The notes under the pieces are model-generated. The model had not been told where the DNA came from and did no database searches. It worked only from the letters and a program-made list of their open reading frames with translations. Both the position numbers and the translations under genes were made by a program. Positions 53,736-63,505 of a stretch of DNA of 64,000 bases are shown here, one piece after another. This stretch comes from Pararge aegeria (lineage: Eukaryota; Arthropoda; Insecta; Lepidoptera; Nymphalidae). The stretch lies in contig NC_053193.1 in the NCBI RefSeq assembly GCF_905163445.1, forward strand, positions 5,022,001 through 5,086,000, read 5' to 3'. How positions within the stretch are numbered: position 1 is the stretch's first letter; each line of letters opens with the position of its first letter.

Positions 53736-55175
53736 GATTAAGGAAAGATAATACAGTCCATAAACTTTTTTTTTAAGACTTTATGTATCGTACCAAAGAG
53801 CTAAATCGCTTAGGTACAGCTGCGCTAGTATAAGGTGGTAGTGCTAGTACAAGTATTCATAGAGTTAATTAAGTAATAGACGTTAATGTTACTATCTGTG
53901 AGTATTAACCAACTAAGATCGTCATTGGTAATAACCGTGAAATCGGAGGAAATTGACTATTACCCTCCCCCTGTTTAACTAGTTCTTGGAGACGGCATAA
54001 ACTGTAGAAAACTAACCTGTTATTGGATTAAGTAATCTTTTAGCTTTAAGTTTACATACAATAAAGATTGAAAACAGCAATTCAAGTGGGTTTTAACTTT
54101 TTTGTTTAGTATGTCATACTGTCATACTCAGGTAGTCCCATTTCAACGGTTGCCAGTCAGTAGTGGGCTCATCGACAGTTTTTTAACTTTTTTAAATTTC
54201 CGCCTAAAGCATTAGATTTTCGGGATAAACAGTATCTATACTATTTCTAACTTCAGAAGCCAAATTTCTTAAAGATCAATCTGAACATGGTAAGAAACTA
54301 ACAAACGGATCTACTGCAATTTTAAACTCATATCTAAAAGTTATATTAAACTCATATCTCATATGTTTTAACGTCACATCGTTACGGAGCAATGATACAA
54401 AACAATTGAAAAACAACACCATCTCGCTAGTTGCGAGCTTGATCTGAAAATTACTTAATAAACACCCAATATCAATGTAATTTTACACCACATTCGAGAA
54501 TCGAATCCAAGAAATCGTGATGCGATTAAAGGTGCTAACGATCAACGAGACGGTCAAATAATTACTAGGAGCGCAGAAAACATCAAAATAATAAAAGACA
54601 CCAATCAGCCAATCAGTACAAAAAATCAAAAGATATTTACGTAAAGACATTCACAGTTGTTTTCGAACATAAAAATTCGAGATCTTATTATGCATGATCC
54701 ACTTTACCCGAAACCCGTTCACCTACTTATATTTCACTTACTGCTTCTCATTGGCCGCAAGATAAAAGGTTGTTTACCTGAGAACAGAAAAAAATGATAA
54801 TTTTAAATCGCTTTCCGAAAATACAATGTGACGATGATGGTAATTCTTTACTTTAATTATCCTTTTTTTAACAAGCTGGTAGTTCAAACACTAAAAAGTC
54901 TTTGCTTTATTATGACGGATATAGTAAGTGTTTTAATTTTTTAATCGGGGCCAAAATGTTGCAATTATAAATTTGACGGCAGTATCGAATGGATTTCGAT
55001 ACCGATACAGGTTGCGTCAAGTTACGAGGAACGTTTACTTCATTAACTAAGACAAAGGAAAGCAAAGGCAAGGGTCGTTACTTATACAGCCACACCATAA
55101 ACCTACAGCATAACCATCGAAGCTCATTTGCCACCATAAACAATAAAAAAAGTATAAGTATATCGTTACCACACT
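53736..55175. other. No recognisable feature
   Basis: No shared repeat. A short frame at 54989-55177 has no domain. Confidence 0.35.
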
Positions 55176-55485
55176 GAATTAAGAACATACAGAACCCACA
55201 TTCAGCCATTATAGCATGCAGTGCATTGTGTCCAAAAACAGTGAAATATGCGCATTTCACTGTTTCACTGTTCTCATTTTACACCCGCGGAATGTTAATA
55301 GCCCACAAACTTTTACCATTTTCCTTATTGTATGTTAAACGTTTAGAACATTAAAAAAAAAAAAAATTGCTAATGGAATAAAGTGATTAACCGCCTATTC
55401 GAGAAACACCACTAAAGTGGAGGGGTTTTTGATGCTTCAATATAGGTCGTGTATACGGTCTCAGTATGTTCTTCAATACGTGCTT
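55176..55485 (+). mobile_element. Rep-I, unbroken copy
   Basis: Left GAATTAAGAACATACAGAAC, right end GTATGTTCTTCAAT (inverted). Interior ATTGTGTCCAAAAACAGTGA, CCGCGGAATGTTAATAGCC, a poly-A at 55350-55365, TTCGAGAAACACCACTAAAG, TGGAGGGGTTTTTGATGCTT. A local hairpin AACAGTGAAA/TTTCACTGTT lies at 55238-55266. 310 bp. Confidence 0.7.
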
Positions 55486-56376
55486 TACCTATATAATTTT
55501 TTTAATTACTAACTTGTGATTAGTTAACTTTTTACAGTTAATATTAGTATTTCGATTTTTCGATTTTGATTTGGGCAATATCGATTTTTATATCGCTTAT
55601 CTATCGTCGGCTATTTTGCTTTTATTTCAAAATCGTATTTGTGAATAATTATTTCAAAAACGGATAGTAAACATCATCACAAACAAAAAATAATTGAAAA
55701 TGTTACATTCCAAAGAGTAACATTTTTTTTTTATTCCTTGAAACAAATGAATGGCTTTAAATCAAAGTTAATACTTAAAGAAAAGTATACATCTGCGTAC
55801 AAAAACAAACCATTCGTCTTTGTGGACCGTTTTTGCACTATTTTTTATTTTCTGGAAAATGCACAGTTCTTATGAGATATATCAAAGTGCAATTCTAATA
55901 TACCCCTGCGATACAAAATGGCTCTTTAGATTTCAAAGACATTTGTTCCCGGCTGGACGCGTTTATTCAGCCTTAGATTTAAGAAACGTTGTCTTAATTC
56001 CACAAATCTCTGTTAAATGATAAGTCCCGTTCATCTCAAAGAAACTGGATACATTTCATTCCTAAAACAAAATCCCTAAAGACACAAGTACCTTATGCCC
56101 GGAGCACTTTCGCAGATATTCGAGATGAAATTCCGAAATTAAAGTCCGACAGCTGCACGAGAGGAGCAAATATTCGAAAATTTCAACAAGATTAATACTT
56201 TTGCACGTAGGCAGAAACTGTGCCAAATTGATATTAATTAAATGACTTTAAAATTTATTAGCGGAGCTCCAAATCCTTGCAAAGGACCTGTAGGACTTTT
56301 ATCAACATGAATTTGTATTGGGTGATTCTGTATTACAGTCTCATTATATTCATATTTTTTTTTTAATAAGACTACA
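55486..56376. other. No gene; single-copy-looking at 56040-56290
   Basis: ATTTCGATTTTTCGATTTTG near 55550 is a short tandem. 56040-56290 has mixed composition and TTGATATTAATTAAATGAC. The 66-codon frame 55820-56020 is unrecognised. Confidence 0.3.
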
Positions 56377-56632
56377 TACAGCGTATAAATGAAAACTGAA
56401 GGAATACTTCACAGGCTTTAGCGGAACAGTATGTAGGTCCCGTCTCCTAGATGTATCTGTGAAACCGAAAACCTAATAGTTTTTGAGTAAACCACTGCCA
56501 TAGTTTTTACTAAAAAAAAATCAGCAAAATTAAAATCACGTGAGTCCTGCTACTTTATTAAAGCATGCGTCGCGTAGCTTAGGTACTATGCGTGTGTCGG
56601 TATTTTATGTTCAATACGGTTTCCATAAGTAA
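56377..56632 (+). repeat. Rep-J copy 2
   Basis: Collinear with the other three copies: TTCACAGGCTTTAGCGG, TGTGAAACCGAAAACCTAAT, AGTTTTTGAGTAAACCACTG, CTACTTTATTAAAGCATGCG, TCGGTATTTTATGTTCAATA. Confidence 0.8.
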
Positions 56633-57107
56633 ACACATAGAATGTTTTGATGCATCCAAACATGATGTTTTCCAAATTAGTCTACATGCCTATAATACCT
56701 ACGTGCACATCACCAACCCGTCTGCCCCGTGGTGGGCCATCAGTGACAAAATTTAGGTTTTTCCTTTCACTATTCTATGATCTATTCATGCCTATTGAAT
56801 AGAAAATTTAAGAGTTTGCATTATTTTGTCACTATTCAGAAATTCCAAAGGCTACTTATCAGACGTTTACAGCTCAATTATTTTGAATAGAGCATTGAAT
56901 TGGGCCTTACTTAGGTAATAGCGTGAAAAACGTGTTATATAATATTTAAACGTTTCTTTTGAATTGTAAGTTCTTATCGATTTATTTTATTTAAGTAGTA
57001 AGCTGTTCTCAGCGGTTTCACCCGTGGTTTGTTCCAAAATGATAATATTCAAGGATGCCAGGCGCTTTCCAAGCATTATTCATTTGTCGCATAGTAAGAC
57101 AATAAGT
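56633..57107. other. No recognisable feature
   Basis: Spacer between two same-strand Rep-J copies. Nothing recognised. Confidence 0.4.
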
Positions 57108-57373
57108 ATACAACGTGTAAATGGAAACCGAAATATTACTTTAAAGTCTTTAGAGGTACATTATTTACTGTCTCTGAGACTTATCTGAGAAACCGAAACG
57201 CTAATAGTTTTTGAGTAACCTCTGCCATAATTTTTACTGACAGAAATTAGATACAGTCGTATGTCTAACGTCAAATGTTTAATTGAAAACAAGTGACTCC
57301 TGTCACTTTATAAGGTACACGTAGGTACTATGCGCGTTATGCTCTTTTATCTCCAATAGGGTTGTCATAAGTA
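57108..57373 (+). repeat. Rep-J copy 3
   Basis: ACAACGTGTAAATGGAAACC, TTTAGAGGTACATTATTTAC, TCTGAGACTTATCTGAGAAA, GTGACTCCTGTCACTTTATA, CCAATAGGGTTGTCATAAGT. Confidence 0.85.
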
Positions 57374-58044
57374 CACAATGCACAAGCACATTTCAATACA
57401 CTATTATCATATCAATAGGTCCCCGCATCATTCTTTCCTTTATTTTCGGTAAAATAAATCACTCATCGCAAGTTTTCGCGCAAACAATATAATATATTTC
57501 CCGCGGAATGACGTGAAATTGACGTGTGTACGCTTATTTTTCTTGTTACGAAACATCGTTCGTGTATTTTATTCACTAATAAATTAAGCAAAGAAATATA
57601 TTGGATTGGAGCCAGAAGGAGAAAATCGATGGCCGCTCAACGCAGAACTTGGCTTACCCGGTACTTTTGTTACTTATAACAAATAGGTTTTTGCTCTCCA
57701 AGCACTGGGTGTAACAATGACCTCGATACGTAAGGATTTATCTGATGGGTACGGAATTACAAAACAACATTTACATACTACATTTTTACAGAATTACAAA
57801 AACGGATTACATTTGTAATGTAATCTGTTTTTTTTGCTTACGCCGACGGCAAGGGCTTTTTCATTACTTAAATTACGGTAAGGCGTGTTTTTGTTAGAAC
57901 ATATATTAGCAGAAAATCTACGGTTTTAAAGTAAATCAAACGATGGTTAAACTTTAATTAGTAACGTGAAGTAAAATTTATTCTAGTGAGTGGTTCTAAT
58001 TGGTGAAATACTTACTAAGGGCAGTTTTTTATGTTATACGCTAA
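57374..58044. other. No gene; stem near 57808-57833
   Basis: ACGGATTACAT/ATGTAATCTGT stem. ACGGAATTACAAAAC and CAGAATTACAAAAAC form a short repeat pair near 57750-57805. Confidence 0.4.
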
Positions 58045-58170
58045 GTTCGTTTGTTTCAAGTAGGCCTAGTTTATGAGAACTTTTGAAACGTCAAGTCAAT
58101 CTGTTTGTAGTAGGTACTCTTCCATTGATTCGGAAGGCGGATTCTACGGCACAAAAAAATTGGATGAACC
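58045..58170 (+). repeat. Rep-F fragment
   Basis: GTTTCAAGTAGGCCTAGTTT, TTTTGAAACGTCAAGTCAAT, GATTCGGAAGGCGGATTCTA CGGCAC. Confidence 0.7.
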
Positions 58171-58264
58171 CATAATCGTCTGCAATACGTAAGAAACACA
58201 GCCAATAAGTAGCTTTTGTAGAATTACCATAATCTTACTTATATACATAAAAAACGTTGCAGTT

Positions 58265-58530
58265 TTTTTTTTATCTTACCACAAGTTCGCGTTTGACTGG
58301 AATCACGCCTGGTGGTATGTGATGAGTCTGCGATGGTAGCGGGCTGACCTATTAGGGAGTTTGGCAGTTATACTAAAACCTAATAAATCGGTTTCTACGC
58401 AGCATCGTACCGGAACTCTAAATCGCTAAGCAACACATCTTTGTGTCGGTAGCGTGGCAACTAGCCACAGCCTAAGCCCTCCACCAGACTAGACCAGGAA
58501 TCGAACGCGGTTTGATATATACCTTTGTAT
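58265..58530 (-). repeat. SINE-C
   Basis: ATCGGTTTCTACGCAGCATC, GTACCGGAACTCTAAATCGC, GTCGGTAGCGTGGCAACTAG, CACCAGACTAGACCAGGAAT; the tail side is at 58265-58380, with the head side cut at CGAACGCGG. Confidence 0.75.
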
Positions 58531-58619
58531 ATGATATAAAATGCCTCTCCTATTCTTAGTGCTTACATAAACATACCAAGACCATAATTTTACATAGTAT
58601 TATTAGTAGTGGGTTGCCT

Positions 58620-58970
58620 GCCTTTCGGTAATCTATAGGATACATTTCGGAGAGTGTACTCAAGACCTGTTTGATCTAGTTTCCCCCTTGCCTTTTTACC
58701 ATCGAACCGCGAGGCACCGTAAGGATCTGCATCCCTTCGTGGTAGATATACCGCGGACGCGTACGAAGCGCTTCGCATCTTCGTTTCTGATCCGCACCAC
58801 TAGGATCTGGCATTCCCTTCTTCCATTTTCCCCAGTACCTACAATACGAGTACCTTCAAATCAAGAGTGAATTGGTATCTTCTAGGCAAGCGCGATCCAC
58901 CTTAGGCTGCATCATCGCTTACCATCAGGTGATGGCAGTTAAGCCCTCGGCTACAAACATATAAAAAAAA
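58620..58970 (+). pseudogene. CR1/jockey-type LINE C-terminal remnant with 3' tail
   Basis: The plus-strand frame 58688-58870 reads PFYHRTARHRKDLHPFVVDI, then RTRTKRFASSFLIRTTRIWH and SLLPFSPVPTIRVPSNQE. These are C-terminal motifs of a LINE reverse transcriptase family common in Lepidoptera. Upstream 58620-58687 gives a related frame with shifts. The non-coding end CTTAGGCTGCATCATCGCTT ACCATCAGGTGATGGCAGTT AAG matches the tail of SINE-C. Catalytic domain absent. Confidence 0.8.
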
Positions 58971-59219
58971 GTATAACATAACCTGATGTTATTCTCTGTA
59001 AATCAGCTACACCTACTCACTGGATTATCGTAGAAGCATGCCCGACTAGTTTGTTACCATTTTTGGGCTCTTGGATATCATTTTTTCATAGCATTCATTG
59101 AGGCAACAAGATAATGGCCAATCTCGAAGTAAGTGGGAAACTATAAACAGAGCAGAGCAGAGTAATCGCTGGGCAAGAACACGTCCTGCAAAGTGCCAAT
59201 CTGTGGTTATTAACCTGAG

Positions 59220-59750
59220 GCGTAGAAGTCCTCATCATCATCATAATTTCAACCGATTGACGTCCACTGCTGGACATAAACCTGTAGAGGCGTTCCAAAC
59301 TCCACGATTCCGGGTCACTTGTTTTCAGCGGCTCCTTGCGACTCGTTTCATGTCGTCTGTCCACCTGGTTTGGGGTCCACCAACGCTGCGTTTAGCTTTG
59401 GTTGCTATTCCAACACCTTAAGACCCCAACGACCATCGGTTCTCCGAACGATGTGGCCTTGCCACTTCACCGTAGGTAACTCAAGTTCTTTTACTGATCT
59501 TCTTATTTCTTTATCACGTAGTAGGTACTCCTAACCAGTGGCGTGCACTTCATATATGCACAAAAGCTCTGCATACCCTAAATTTTTTGTATTACTCATA
59601 AACACGCATGATTGTTCCATTTTATGGCATCATCTTTCTTTATGCATACCCTGGTCAAAAACCCTGTGTACGCCACTGCTCCTAACATAGCTCTTTCAAT
59701 CGCTCGCTGAGTGACTCTGAGCCATATGAGCTTCTTACGATGTAAAGCCT
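59220..59750 (-). pseudogene. RTE-type LINE remnant split by MITE-H
   Basis: Minus strand: KKLIWLRVTQRAIERAMLG up to the MITE. After it the frame resumes with LRDKEIRRSVKELELPTVKW, GHIVRRTDGRWGLKVLE, stop, QPK. It then shifts to MKR-like and ends FMSSSGRQSVEIMMMMR (VQQWTSIG-type end with ATG repeats). RT catalytic motifs are absent. Stops and frameshifts show decay. Confidence 0.85.
59528..59686 (+). mobile_element. MITE-H copy inside the RTE LINE, exact 8-bp target duplication
   Basis: Element 59536-59678 (143 bp) with CAGTGGCGTGCAC and a GTACGCCACTG end. CTCCTAAC at 59528-59535 and 59679-59686. The duplicated bases encode part of AMLGV of the LINE. Confidence 0.95.
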
Positions 59751-60204
59751 CAAACACCGGCAGAAAGCTACATTGCCGGTCGGCAGAAATAAGCACGGTG
59801 GTACTTCCCGGACGAGCTCTGTCACTAAAAGTCCTACTAATATTACTAAAACTAAGAGCTTGTTCCCACGACAGGGTACATACTATAACATGATTCCACT
59901 CCCGACAGTTTAAACTCCAAGAAACTTATGATGATAATACACCACAATAGGAATTTCCCGTGATAAAACCTTTTTATTTTGAGGCGTAGGTGTCGAAAAG
60001 CTATAAAAGTAGTGGCTGTTGGAAGCACTTGGCAGTCGCCGGATAAAAGCCGCAATGCGATAGTCACATCCAACTTTATTCAAGAGACTTATAGTGTCTC
60101 GCTTTGACTTCCACTTTCCATATTTTTTGCTTCATATCGTAACAAAATCTCTCCTGAAAATATCTTGATACTTTCTTTAAGCAAGCAATGCTTGTTGAAC
60201 CAGC
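59751..60204. other. No recognisable feature
   Basis: Frames of 60-73 codons on both strands without domain. Confidence 0.3.
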
Positions 60205-60545
60205 GAAGTCTTACTTCGATGAAATTCAAATTTAAATTCAAAATTTCTTTATTCATGTAGGCCTATCACAGGCACTTCGTTCACACATTTATATGTTTAC
60301 ATAATTGTAAGGGGATGGTGATAGCTTCGTTCGCCAACTTAAACCTAAAGTTTCGAGGGTTCCTGGTCCTGGATACGCGTCCTGGTCTAAGAAGAGCCCA
60401 CAACAAACTTAGCCGGGTATTTTTTTTGTTATTACCATCTCACAGTAAATTAATATTAAGCTATGAAGTTAGAGCTATTTACACCCAAGCTTGATTATCG
60501 TTTAAATAATCCTTAACATTATAATAGGATTGTTTTGTAAGCTTT
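60205..60545 (-). repeat. Rep-E copy
   Basis: TTCAAATTTAAATTCAAAAT, TTCATGTAGGCCTATCACAG, CAACTTAAACCTAAAGTTTC, CGTCCTGGTCTAAGAAGAGC, CAACAAACTTAGCCGGGTAT, TTTACACCCAAGCTTGATTA, CCTTAACATTATAATAGGA. TTCCTGG near 60361 is duplicated. Confidence 0.8.
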
Positions 60546-60985
60546 ACGTTTTATACATATAAACTTTGAACTTATTGAGAGCCAGACTCGTTACTATAGG
60601 GTTAAGAGAGCTGACAGACACAAAACATTCAAATATTCTAATATGTTTCTATGGAATTCTATATCGATAAATAGAAGCCTTTAGGATTAAAAGTGCTACT
60701 CTGGAAATAATTTTAAAAATACAATGATCTTCATGAACTAAGTACTTAAGACTTTTTAGTAATTAAGTCTAAAACTGCTTCACTGCACTAATATGTGACA
60801 TAATAATGAGCATAGATAGATATATGAGATAACTAGAAGTTCAATACACTTTAAATACTTAATACCGATTGCTTGTAAGACTTCTAACAACCTAACTTCT
60901 TATACCTACTTACTGACATAAAAGTCTTGTTCTTATTTATTTAGCTGAGTGTTGTTTGGAAAGCAAATGAAAGTATTCTTACATA
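60546..60985. other. No recognisable feature
   Basis: TTATACATATAAACTTTGAA and TTATTGAGAGCCAGACTCG near 60550-60592 may still belong to Rep-E. The rest is unrecognised. Confidence 0.35.
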
Positions 60986-61243
60986 TACAACGTGTAAATG
61001 AAATCCGAAATAATACTTCACACCTTTTAGAGGTACATTATGTACTGTTTCTGAGACTTATCTGTCATGCCGTAAACCTAATAGTTTTTTAGTAAACCAC
61101 TGCCTATACTGAAAGAATTCAGAAAAAGCCCTGACATCACATGCTAAATTAAAATCATGAGACTCCTGCCACTTTATAAGGTAGGCGTCGCTAGGTACTA
61201 TGCACGTGCCGGTCTTTTATGTTCAATAGGGTTGTCATAAGTA
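60986..61243 (+). repeat. Rep-J copy 4
   Basis: ACAACGTGTAAATGAAATCC, TTTAGAGGTACATTATGTAC, TCTGAGACTTATCTG, GACTCCTGCCACTTTATAAG, TGTTCAATAGGGTTGTCATA. Confidence 0.85.
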
Positions 61244-61904
61244 CCACTTAGAATGTTTTGAATTAGTTGTATAGCAATTTAAAGTAGTCAGGGGAGACCT
61301 TCGTCTCCTTAACTTATTGTACGGTTGCGGATGACTGAAACTCTAGTACATTTTAATGGTAATCTGAGTAAAAAGATAAAATACACCTATTTAATGCTCA
61401 GAAATTTTTTTGCTACGTAAGTTGAAGAAAAGTAGCAGAAATTATCTAAGAATTACATAAGAACCCAGCCAGACCATGAGGGAGGCCGGAGAAGATGCAG
61501 AGTTCGCCACCGCCAAAAAAAATTTTTTTGACGAGGCGTTAGCTTGTTCTGCTTTTTTTTATTGGAGTTGACGGATACATTTGTATCTTGTATATAAGAA
61601 AATCATTTCAGGATTCAAAGATGATACAAACACCAGGGGTATATTCTCTAGGTCATAGAGTAGAACAATGAAAAGTTTATTTTTTTGCACGACGTATTTA
61701 AAGTTAACAGTTTATAAAAGTGTCAAAGTCGACGGCACAGGATGTGGGTCAGCTAAATAATTATCATCTGTTAAAGATTATATTAATAGGTCATAAGTCC
61801 GTGTTTATTGGTATAGCCCAAAACTAAAAACAGAACCATGGAAGATTGCAAACGAAGCTTCCTTACAACGTATTATCTGGATGAACTATATAAAACAACT
61901 TATA
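61244..61904. other. No recognisable feature
   Basis: AT-rich, no shared repeat. Confidence 0.35.
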
Positions 61905-62128
61905 AATATATATTTTGACGACCTCCTTGGCGCAATGGTGAGCGCCGTGAATTTAAGTAGAAGGTCCTTGGTTCAATTCCCGCCAGGGGCAATTTGGGAA
62001 TTTATAATTTCAGAATTTTCCCCAACCATACTTCCTAACAGGTTAGCCCGCTACCATCTTATACAGCATCTTCACTTCACCTGGTGGTGACATTGCAGTC
62101 CAGGGCTAAATTGTAGTTTTATATAAAA
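61905..62128 (+). repeat. SINE-C with intact head, internally deleted
   Basis: A box in GACCTCCTTGGCGCAATGGT, B box GGTTCAATTCCCGCC, then CAATTTGGGAATTTATAATT, and a jump to ATACTTCCTAACAGGTTAGC, CCGCTACCATCTTATACAGC, CCAGGGCTAAATTGTAG. The CGTTCCGG body is missing. Confidence 0.85.
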
Positions 62129-62139
62129 ACATATTAAAC

Positions 62140-62690
62140 AATTTTCAATCATACCACGGGAACTATTAGAGGAATCGGTATAAAAAGTACATGTCTTTTT
62201 CCATAGCATTGGTGACATGCATACCAAATTTAAAAAGCTGTCTGCCCGCGGTTTAGCTCTTAAACAATTTTAAATTTTCCCTCAGGTACTTCTTAAGGAA
62301 TCGGGATAAAAGGTAGCCAGTTCTTTTCCATGTCAAAGGCTACATGCGTGCCAAAGTTCATCCAAATCCGGTCAGCCGTTTTTGCGTGTTTGAGTTACAA
62401 ACATTCAAACACCCACACTTTCACATTTATAATATTATATGATGATATGCCCTGCGGCTTCGTCCGCATAAATTTCGGTACGCAGCGTACTGCTACATAG
62501 TCTACACCTATAGTTACGAGTATACATGAGATTTTTGACAAACCGTACAAAAATATATAAATTTTTTTTTAATAAAAAGTATCCTATGTTACTTCTAAAA
62601 CCTCCAAGAATACTACACGTATTCTAAGTTTCATGATGATCGGTGAAATAGTTTTCGCGCGGACATTTATAATATTAGGAAGGATAGTAG
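62140..62690 (-). mobile_element. Hel-N, two tandem fragments
   Basis: Minus-strand 3' ends at about 62270 (TGCCCGCGG) and 62450 (ATGCCCTGCGGCTTCGTCCG C), 5' ends at about 62436 (CATTTATAATATTA) and 62685 (CATTTATAATATTAGGA). Interior GGGATAAAAGGTAGCC and TTTTTGCGTGTTTGAGTTAC as in Helitron-like repeats. No coding. Confidence 0.5.
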
Positions 62691-63047
62691 GATTTAGGGT
62701 TGAGCTATAATAAATCCATAGTTTTTTGAACAGACTATCATTTTTAAAATCTCCCCTTTTGCTATAAATTTCAATAAACCAAGGACTGGTACGAGCAGAT
62801 AAACGATAGAGACGCCTTATGGGGTCATCAACCCCGTATATCACGCGAGATGAAAAATACTGACTTTTGTACGACGCGCGACGGTGTACAGATTTCTTGC
62901 ATACTGTGACCAATATGTGCATTCATTAGACAGTTGGTTTTCCTTGTTTTTTTTTGGGTATGGATATGGAGTATCTTTAAAGCTGGAAGTTCATTAGTAA
63001 GTATCTATATCTTGTGATTGAGTTGTTATATTTTTATTTCCTTATTG
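62691..63047. other. No supported gene
   Basis: The minus-strand frame 62584-62922 (112 codons) starts here (MHILVTVCKKSV) and runs into Hel-N. No domain. Confidence 0.3.
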
Positions 63048-63505
63048 CACGCCTCATAAGCGAAGCGTTGAGGTGGGTATTACTGTCAGTTTACGCACGC
63101 CGAGTGATTCTCCAACTCAAAATGTCACTTTTTTTATTCTTTATTGCTTTAAAAGTGAATATAAATAGACAAATGTTGAGAAAAAACACTATTTTTAACA
63201 CTCATGAAAATATTTTTAAATCTCTTTTTATTATTTAAACTTATTAAAAATTTGTTAAAAAAAATTTCTGTCTTGGACGTCCGTGTGTCTGTATATGTGG
63301 ATTCCGTATCTTTTGGTCACGATAACGAGCGAAATACTTCAATTATCGAGTTGTTTTTTTTTTTATAGACTAGTATTTTGAGGAATAGAAGCCTATTACT
63401 TTTTACGGTATAATTAGATGTAGTTTAATTATTATTTACAAATCATCTCAATTTTATTGTAATGAATGAGATTATGAGGCGTGCACTTTTGGATTTTCCA
63501 ACTAT
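63048..63505 (+). repeat. Rep-K copy 2, longer
   Basis: TGCACGCCTCATAA at the left and TTATGAGGCGTGCA at 63475-63488 are perfect 14-bp inverted repeats. Interior ATTTTTAACACTCATGAAAA, TGTCTTGGACGTCCGTGTGT, GGTCACGATAACGAGCGAAA. Similarity with 41754-42055 continues past the right repeat into TTTTGGATTTTCCAAC, so that repeat is not the true end. Confidence 0.7.

Noticed and set aside
61915..61995. Possible tRNA gene
   Set aside because: A and B boxes are present, but the sequence continues into the SINE-C body and does not fold as a complete tRNA. The same holds for all SINE-A and SINE-B heads.
62584..62922. 112-codon minus-strand frame
   Set aside because: Half lies in a Helitron-like fragment; no recognisable domain.
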